Below, one piece after another: positions 57,186 through 64,000 of a stretch of 64,000 nt of DNA. How positions within the stretch are numbered: the stretch's first letter is position 1; each line of letters begins with the position of its first letter. Where the stretch lies: assembly GCA_964016875.1 (NCBI GenBank), contig OZ024730.1, positions 44,408,943-44,472,942 of the forward strand. Reading direction: 5' to 3'. The position numbers and the translations under genes are program-made. The notes beneath the pieces were generated by a model. The model was not told the DNA's origin. It did not search any database and was given only the letters and a program-made list of their open reading frames with translations. Source of the stretch: Fallopia convolvulus (lineage: Eukaryota; Streptophyta; Magnoliopsida; Caryophyllales; Polygonaceae).

Positions 57186-59083
57186 AAGCGAGGCATCATC
57201 CCGACTATTAGCTATGTACCGCTTTACAAACTTAGAAGTCAGTCATCCCCAACTTCGAATCGAACTCGGCCTCAAACTCTGAAACCATTTCAGAGGGCCT
57301 TTACCAAGGCTACTCGGAAACATTTTACACATGATAGCGTCCTCAGACACCCACAACGCCATTTTATGGGTGTAAAAGGCTATGTGATTTACATGATCCG
57401 TGTTTCCGTTGTACACGGCAAAAGTTGGTGGAGAGAATTTTGATGGCAGTAGAGCTCGTTGAATATCTTGGTGGAACGGCGTCGATGTTAGCAAGGCCAA
57501 CTTGTGCTCTGCTTGATCCCGAGCCGATTGCAAGGTATTGCCTTGCGCTCTTAAAAGATCAAATAGCCTGTTTTGGGTACGCTCAAGAGCTCGGGATCTT
57601 CCTTCAATTCTTTCGAGGCTGACACTCCGATGCCGGTTGCGGTGTCTCTTTTTGTTTTCCAAACTTCGATCGCGATTAGAAGGGACATAACGATCGTTCC
57701 TCTCGCGAGAAGAATTGCGCCGATCTCCAGACCCGCGATCGCGGTCCGATCTGCCGCGCTCGCGGCCACCGCGATCACGGCCCTTCGAGCAGCGCTCGCG
57801 GCCACCGCGATCACGGCCCTTCGAGCAGCGCTCGCAGCTTCGGCCGCGACGATTGTCGCGGTGGTTGGCTTCGCCCGAGTCACTGGATGACGGCCCGCTC
57901 GGCTGAGGTGGATCAACTCGTGACCTCTTACGCGAGGGCGACTCCTGGCAATGATCTCTCTGTCGGTTTCGTGGTGTTCTTCTATCGTTGTCGTAATCGA
58001 TTTGCATATCATCTTGCCCGTCAGAACTGATCGATTGAGGACTACGACGGATATCGGCGAATTCAATAACACTAGCAAGTCGTCGAGTAGTCCTCTCGAT
58101 TTCTGATTCATCAACAGGGCGCTTGCCTTGGACTTTATCCAAGGAGCATTTTAACCTGGTGACCTCTTCCAGGGCATGTTCCAATCGAGACTCGGCTTCT
58201 GTACACCTTGTTTGGTATTTCTCGTTCTCTCTCAAAGTGGTAGCCAAAGCGTGGGTGATCTCATCTTCTTCTTCATTGGTAATAGATGCCCCGTTCTCGC
58301 CGTTCGGATCGGAGGACAAGATGACGCGGTTGTCCCCTCTCACAGGGTTGGACCCGACACGGCTAGATTGGCCCTTCTCTAGACGTGGGCTAACCAAATT
58401 AGGGTTTGACTCGCGGATAAGGGGCGAGGGCTCTGAAATTCGCAGCCGACGGTCGCGGTTTTCAGAACCGCGGGCGTGGTTTGATTGGCCGCGATCGTGG
58501 TTTTGTCCGGCGCTCGCGATCGCACGTACGGGTTCGATCTGACCTGGAACCCTTCGATCTCCTTTGTTTTCGGCCACGCGCATGGTTGATTCCCACAATT
58601 GATCAAATCCGGTTGATTCGGACCTTGGAGTATTACGATTGTCGATTCCGTCGCTTGACTCGGACCCCAATCGACCTGTGTGATGAACAGACGTATTAGC
58701 AAGAGGGGTCGAGTCACGGTTCGAGTCGTTTTCAGGTCCCAAGATTTGATTTTTCGAGCGAGTATCGAAATTACCTTGATCGGTCTCCATTAGGGCGCGG
58801 TTTTCTGAGCGAATTTCATAATTTTCGGTTTCAACCGCCAATCCGTACTCGCGATGTACTTCACCCGCGCTCGCGGTTGTTGGCTCGCGCTCGCGGTTTT
58901 CGGCGTCCACGCTCGCGGTTGTCGACCTGCGCTCGCGGTTTCGCTCGTCGGGGATGGTTCGCGCGAGTTCGCTCCGCAATGATGCCCCGGCCTCTTCGAA
59001 GTTGACTTCTTGATTCTCCGGTATTGATTCCAACACCATGACTGCTTGGATTGAATATTCGTTTCCCACAGACAGTGCCATTT
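57182..59083 (-). pseudogene. Gag of the Tat-like element, N-terminal and core, second copy
   Basis: The start is taken at the ATG of MALSVGNEYS (about 59083), directly inside the LTR end; the longer open frame upstream lies in the LTR. The N-terminal half is low-complexity, rich in Asn/Arg/Glu/Ser, much of it encoded by the GC palindromes (NRER, TTAS and RDRR peptides from different frames). Then a coiled coil (about 310-350), an Arg/Ser-rich stretch and the Gag core, ending at the TGA at about 57243. Confidence 0.75.
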
Positions 59084-59629
59084 TGTTGGTGTACAAAATC
59101 TCGCCTTTAATTCGTATTAAATACACAAATTGAGAACTTCTCCTCTTCCGCTGCACTTCGATCTCTTTGACCTAGAAAACCTGCAAAACAATGGACACAG
59201 GGGGTATGGACCCCCTAATCCACCTCCGATGCCTAAGTCAGAAGAGCAATTGTCGTTTTGAGCGACAAGATACAACAAGTGAGCGGTGAAACCCTAAACA
59301 GTCGAGCTAAGCGAATATTAGCCTGCCTAGGTTTTCTGAATATGTCGATGTGCACATGTGTCTCTCCCTACACGCCTGAGGCGTGTATTTATAATGGAAG
59401 AGGGAGATCAGGGGGCCTTATTTAATTATTTCCTAGGGTTGCTTAAAGCCCAAGCTAGGAATATTCCCACCTTCTCCAAATTTAATCTTATCATATTTGC
59501 AGGATAAGATCTCCCATTAAGTTGCATAACCGCCATATATTTTTATATAGAAAATAACGAAAATAACTGCGCAGTAATTTTAAGAAATACCTTTAATAGT
59601 TAAAAGAACTATTGTAATAATCGCTCACA
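59084..59629 (-). repeat. 5' LTR of the minus-strand Tat-like element
   Basis: Plus-strand ends are TGTTGGTGTACAAAATCTCG and CGCTCACA, followed by CCACC. On the minus strand the LTR is followed by AATGGCACTGTCTGTGGGAA, which both starts the Gag ORF and begins with TGG as a tRNA primer site would, so primer site and start codon appear to overlap. Confidence 0.85.
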
Positions 59630-59634
59630 CCACC

Positions 59635-59902
59635 AAATTATCGTCTATATGGTCCCTAGTCATACTCGTTTGCTAAATACTTCCTCCTTCATTTGTAAAC
59701 AAATATATCCACAGAATAAGTGTGGAGTTATACTCGTTTGCACATCTCATTCGTAGAAGGAGAGGAATTTCATCAGATTTTGTTGCATAAAACTTGCATG
59801 TACGTAATTAATGTTTATTTCGTATTGTATAGTCAAGTTTAATTTAAGAAAATATTGTTGTTATTGTAAATAATTTTAGAAGATTCGGTTATATATGTTA
59901 AG
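59635..59902. other. Spacer between the two Tat-like elements
   Basis: Continuation of the CACTA-like block for some 60 bp, then AT-rich sequence. No gene. Confidence 0.4.
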
Positions 59903-60410
59903 TGTGAGCGGGTAAAACAACATAGTTACCATAGTTATTTTCATTATTAAAGGTATTTCTTAAATTACTGCGCATTTATTATTATTTTTATTTATCTCCC
60001 AATTATTAAATATATGGTAGTTATGCAACTTAATGGAAGATTCTATGCTTCAAATATGATGGAATTTAACTTGGAGAAGGAGAGAATATTCCTAGCTTGG
60101 GCTCTAAGCAATCTGATTAGCCCTAGGAGATATATAAAGTCGACCCCCTGATCTCCTTCTTCTATTATAAATACACGCCCTAGGCATGTAGGGAGGGCTA
60201 CATATGCATATCGACATATTTTGAAAACTTGAATATGCTAATACTCGCTTAGCTTGATTGTTCAGGGATTCATCGCTTTCTCGTTGTACCTCGACGCTCA
60301 AAATGACAATTCGCTCTTTTGACTTAGGCATCAGAGGTGGATTAGGGGTCTTCGCCCCCTGTGTCCATTGTTTTGCACGTTTTAGGTCAGAAGATACGGT
60401 GTGGAGCGGA
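59903..60410 (+). repeat. 5' LTR of the plus-strand Tat-like element, 3' end lost
   Basis: Matches the reverse of 59084-59629 from its TGTGAGCG end to about 60410 (GAGCGGAA) and then diverges, so the end that should carry the CAACA terminus and primer site is missing or replaced. Confidence 0.75.
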
Positions 60411-61163
60411 ACCCTGGCTGCGATCACAGCCCACCGGAGTGCGCCTCCAGAAAACCGCGCCTTCGGATTTTTCGACCGCAGTGCCCCACCGGAAATTTGT
60501 GAATTCGGAAATTTGTGTGTTTGTAGGTTTTTTCTAGCCTAACGGCATCTCCAAAAATCAACAAAAAAGATTCGCTTTGGGATTCGAAATGAACCCTAAA
60601 CAAAATCATGATTGAAACACCTCAACCAGTGTCGATCGCAGTGCGTGCTGCGAAAATGATGATGCTGGGGGCAGGGGGCAACCCCTTGCCAACTGATGTC
60701 AAAATTCAATCCCGCCTAGGATTGGTAGTCGACCACCAATTGACGGTTTAGGCTCCGGGTGCATGCCCGGTAGCCCAAAGTTGAAAACTTGATTGTGAAT
60801 TAACGATCAACCACAATCAAAGCGAAGAAAACCTAACAAGGGAACAATTGGTAACTTTCTGGAGTGGACTCGGGACCCGCACAAGCGACGAAGATCGATA
60901 TTCACTCGATCAAACGTGTGTAGGGACCGAAATCGACCGCCAAGAAGACCGCGATTGCGGCCCAATACACCGCGACCGCGAACCACGCCATCGCGACCGT
61001 GGCACCTTAATCTGCGGTCGCGGGTCCCCCGAAAACGAATATATGCGAAAGTCGACATGCCAGGACGAACCGGATAGGCTTGGAATCCAACAGTAAATAT
61101 GTTGACGGACTATGAAAGAAATTGTTGGAAGAAGACGATCCCAAGAAGAAGTTTCTTTCGTTG
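60411..61163 (+). other. Internal sequence with a 21-bp-phased palindrome array
   Basis: No gene recognised. The array at 60949, 60970, 60991 and 61012 has four GC palindromes at exact 21-bp steps. Confidence 0.6.
60949..61023. repeat. 21-bp-phased GC palindrome array
   Basis: CCGCGATTGCGG, CCGCGACCGCGA, TCGCGACCGTGG and CTGCGGTCGCGG start at 60949, 60970, 60991 and 61012. The spacers of 9 bp are unrelated to each other. Confidence 0.9.
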
Positions 61164-62865
61164 GGGCAAACCTAACAGGCTTTCAACAATCGTAAACCTA
61201 TTGCGGGGAAATCGTGACCTCTCTGCATAAGGCCCATACAATTTGCTTCGAATAGAATAAGATCTTACTTGCCATAGGTTGAACGCCCTCTCAAACATAA
61301 AGTCGATCGTAAAAGCAATCAAAACGATCCTATCCAGCAAATAGAAGCCTTGATCGCTGAAATAGAGGATTAAAATAAATCAACGCTATTCAAGAGGTTT
61401 GGTGTCCAACTTGGTCATCAAACTCCATCAGGATCAAGAGATTTGGAGAGTCTCAACAGACTTTACCAATCCTAATAGAGCTTATCCAAAGATTTGTTCT
61501 TGCTTCAAAGATCATCCAATAAATGGATTCCAAGTCAAGCCACAAGAGAAGTTCTCAGATGATGTTAAAAAGCGATCAATCCATGCAATCGTGATGTTGG
61601 AATCGATCTCTAACATCCGAAAAACAAGGTTTCTTGGCCCCGAAGAAGCGACGAACCCGTAAACCCTAATTCGCTAGCGGTTGAGGAGGCCGCGAGCGCG
61701 GCCTCGTCAACCGCGACCGCGGTCCGTTCCACCGCGGTCGTGGCCCCGGCGAAAGCAATCGCCGTGTGATTTTTTGAAATCCAATACCCTAAAATCACTA
61801 GGCAAAATCCGATCTTCGCTCAGAGAATGATCAAGACTCACAGGGTGATGAAGCGAAAATCTGATATTTGCTCGGAGGATCAAACCCTAGAACGCACCAA
61901 GCGAGACAACTTGCTCAAAGATGATCGAATCCATGACCCGACCTCACCCTTAGAGCATGGTTGCTTTTTCGTGCAAGCTAAGCGAGGTTCGGATCAAGCG
62001 ATGAAATCAATGGTCATAATGCTTTACGATTTGATGAAATCAATCGTCACCAGGGAGTCAACGATGCGCTTCGCTGAATCCAAAAACAATTAAGGTAGTG
62101 GGGCATCGACCAACACCAACAATAAGGACAAGATTGTGCTTAATACGCACTCTAGCTTCCGCTTTAAAAGAGAACCAGCGAATTCAAGGAAAGCATAATC
62201 GAATGAGGTCTTGTCGCTATCAATCCTTAGAGAAATCGCTAGGCTAAAGCATTCTTTGTAAAGATCCAAGAAAAGTGCTTCATCAGCCAATCGACGATCA
62301 AAGGAACCAATCGACGGCTCGTTAGCGTTATCGGATTCGCCAATAACCGCCGCGGTCCTGAGCTGGTAAACAATGATGAAAAAATCGACGGAATACAAAG
62401 CTCACTACGAAAAGCAATTTTTGAAATCGCGGAAATCTTCGAGCAATATAGGTCAGGGGCGCGGCCAAAGAGGCCGCGGTCACGGCCAATGAATCCGCGG
62501 TCGCGAACCTTCAGGCTGAGATCGCAGGTAGCCCCTAGAAGCCAAGAGTCGCCTCAGTTAACGGGCTCGTGGGCGCGGGTTGTGAAACCGCGACCACGGT
62601 TCACCCCGGTGAGCTACTAATCAAGTTAGAATCCTTGAAATCGTACGACGCATGTCGGAACCAAGGATCCGAAGACTAAGTGCTAGGCCATCGTAAAATC
62701 GAAAGGTCAACAATGTTCAAATATTATAGAAGAGTTCAAGATGTTCAAGACTGAATAATGATCAAGCGATCAAAACGATCGAGTCCATTGATGCACCGAC
62801 AACATTAGCCACTCATGCAAGAAGCTCGCTTAAGACCTCGATGCGCGTCGAGGCAACGAGATGTC
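61164..62865. repeat. 1.7-kb shared segment, second copy
   Basis: Matches 55483-57185 with a handful of base changes. Here it continues into CAACAAATTGGCATC, which looks like an LTR end followed by a primer-site-like TTGG, and is preceded by TGTTGACGG at 61100; a 1.77-kb LTR of another family is a possible reading that one copy cannot prove. Confidence 0.7.
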
Positions 62866-63884
62866 CAACAAATTGGCATCTAAATCGAAATTGTGAGCAA
62901 GAACGTGCTTGCAATTGTGACCGTGATCACAAGAAGCGAAACCGTGTAAGGATCTCGAATAGCAAACACCCTTGATGTGTAACTTGGATTAGAACATTGG
63001 CCCTCGGATATCGCTGGGGAACGGGAAGTTCTCTTAATGGCCTTTAGGTTTTGGCTATCGCCGGAAAAGATTCTATGTTATCGTTATTTTTCCGGGCCAA
63101 ACTTGAGAAGCGTACCCCCAAGCAAGGTTGAGCATATATTGTACAAAGATTCGTGAAAATACGAAATGTACGTCGGAGATTGCAATTCGGCACTCCGAGC
63201 TCGTTTGCAAGTATATGGGTGGCCTTTTATGTGAAAAGTGCCTCGAGAAAACCAATAAAAGAATCATCGCGCTCTTTCTGACCACCTCGTCTTCGCCGAG
63301 GATTATCGGGACATTGCCACTATACAGCGCAAGGTAGGAGAGCATATAAGTTAGAAAAGTCTCAACGGGGGAGATGTCCCTCGGACTTGAAATCTCGCTC
63401 ATTTGAAAAGATTTTTCCTTAAAAGGGAAAACCGCGGCCGCGGAATTGTCGACCGCGAACGCGACACTGTTGACCGCGCCCGCGACATTTTCGAGCCGCG
63501 ACCGCGGAATCATCGACAGTTGGTCTCTTGTTGAAGGCTTCTTTGCGTGGATGTTAAGCTAATGCTAGAATTGTTAGAACATAAACATTTTTGTTTTCTT
63601 TTGTTTTCTTAAACAAAAGGTCTGGCCAGACACTTTTTAAACACAAACGTTCTGTTCTCCCTAGTTTGTTTTGTTTGTTATAAAGATTCTACCTTAGTCC
63701 TTGGCAAATGACACGACTTGAGAAGAGAGTACATGCCGCATGATATTTGCTTAGGGTCAAACTCGCACGCACGCACGTTAGGGGACTTCAATAGCTAATC
63801 CACATGGCCACTTCGATTAGAAAACCTCTGTATCCTACGCAGCCGTATATGGTAAAACATATAAGGCGGTGTAGGTGGGGCATT
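62866..63884 (+). other. Internal 3' region and polypurine tract of plus-strand element
   Basis: No gene. It contains the palindrome array at 63432-63507 and, from about 63780, sequence matching the reverse of 52587-52700 next to the polypurine tract of the other element. Confidence 0.6.
63432..63507. repeat. GC palindrome array, 21-, 21- and 22-bp steps
   Basis: CCGCGGCCGCGG, CCGCGAACGCGA, CCGCGCCCGCGA and CCGCGACCGCGG start at 63432, 63453, 63474 and 63496. Confidence 0.9.
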
Positions 63885-64000
63885 TGTGAGCAGGTAAAAC
63901 AAACATAGTTACCATAATTATTTTCGTTATTAAAGGTATTTCTTAAATTACTGCACATTTATTATTATTTTTATTTATCTCCCTATTATTAAATATATGG
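63885..64000 (+). repeat. 3' LTR of plus-strand element, cut by window end
   Basis: TGTGAGCAGGTAAAACAAAC follows the polypurine tract and matches the start of the LTR at 59903. Confidence 0.8.

Larger units (their letters stand above)
52030..59629 (-). mobile_element. Ty3/gypsy element of Tat/Ogre type, polymerase-less
   Basis: LTRs 52030-52586 and 59084-59629 and a 5-bp duplication CCACC (52025-52029 and 59630-59634) define it. On the minus strand it has Gag, with a 1.0-kb part duplicated around a 1.7-kb insert, an aspartic protease of the type seen in Ogre/Tat elements, a non-coding region and a polypurine tract (GTAGGTGGGGAATT). No reverse transcriptase, RNase H or integrase is present between 52587 and 53323 where they should be. 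The element is therefore non-autonomous. Confidence 0.85.
59903..64000 (+). mobile_element. Second Tat-like gypsy element, plus strand, runs off the window
   Basis: It begins with an LTR (TGTGAGCGGG), includes the 1.7-kb shared segment, palindrome arrays and a polypurine tract (GTAGGTGGGGCATT, 63871-63884), and enters its 3' LTR at 63885. No Gag, protease or polymerase domain is recognisable, so it is a LARD-like, purely non-coding derivative. The second target duplication lies outside. Confidence 0.7.

Overview
The window is nuclear DNA of a flowering plant. The evidence is two multi-exon genes with GT-AG introns and plant TATA boxes, a decayed insertion of plastid DNA, and dense Ty3/gypsy, Ty1/copia, LINE, SINE and MITE content. 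The protein families (brassinosteroid-type P450, SBT5 subtilase, Athila and Tat/Ogre-like gypsy) are typical of eudicots. I cannot name the species from sequence alone.

Region 1 (1-24.3 kb) is a nest. An L1-type LINE reverse-transcriptase gene is split by an Athila-type gypsy element on the minus strand (1897-23157, target duplication CACGT, LINE reading frame exactly restored across it). That element is split in turn, between reverse transcriptase and integrase, by a younger plus-strand Athila derivative (9324-17282). The derivative has lost its capsid and its polymerase but keeps an open 656-codon ORF and nearly identical LTRs. A second 470-bp copy of the LINE lies between two LTR pieces at 21.2-21.7 kb, which suggests a tandem duplication followed by LTR recombination.

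Region 2 (24.3-36.5 kb) holds an intact 8-exon CYP724-like cytochrome P450 gene (minus strand, 481 codons). Beside it is a decayed copy of its last two exons, broken by a 1.4-kb TIR element filled with a 39-bp minisatellite. Further on are a hAT-like element built of CCCGA-type repeats and a plastid-derived segment joining a 23S rRNA fragment to a decayed psaA.

Region 3 (36.5-44.1 kb) is an 11-exon SBT5-type subtilase gene (minus strand, 771 codons, catalytic residues present) with a SINE in intron 4. A Ty1/copia element (44368-50154, target duplication TATAG) sits about 250 bp upstream of its TATA box.

Region 4 (50-64 kb) has a Mutator-type MITE, a CACTA-like repeat block, and two related polymerase-less gypsy elements of Tat/Ogre type in opposite orientation: 52030-59629 (target duplication CCACC) and 59903 to beyond the window end. 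They share a 1.7-kb segment.

The most unusual signal cuts across these elements. Both gypsy families carry short DNA palindromes repeated at exactly 21-bp spacing in coding and non-coding parts and in more than one reading frame. The Athila family uses the decamer TCGTTAACGA. The Tat/Ogre-like family uses the 12-mer CCGCGAYCGCGG. I know of no described feature that explains this.
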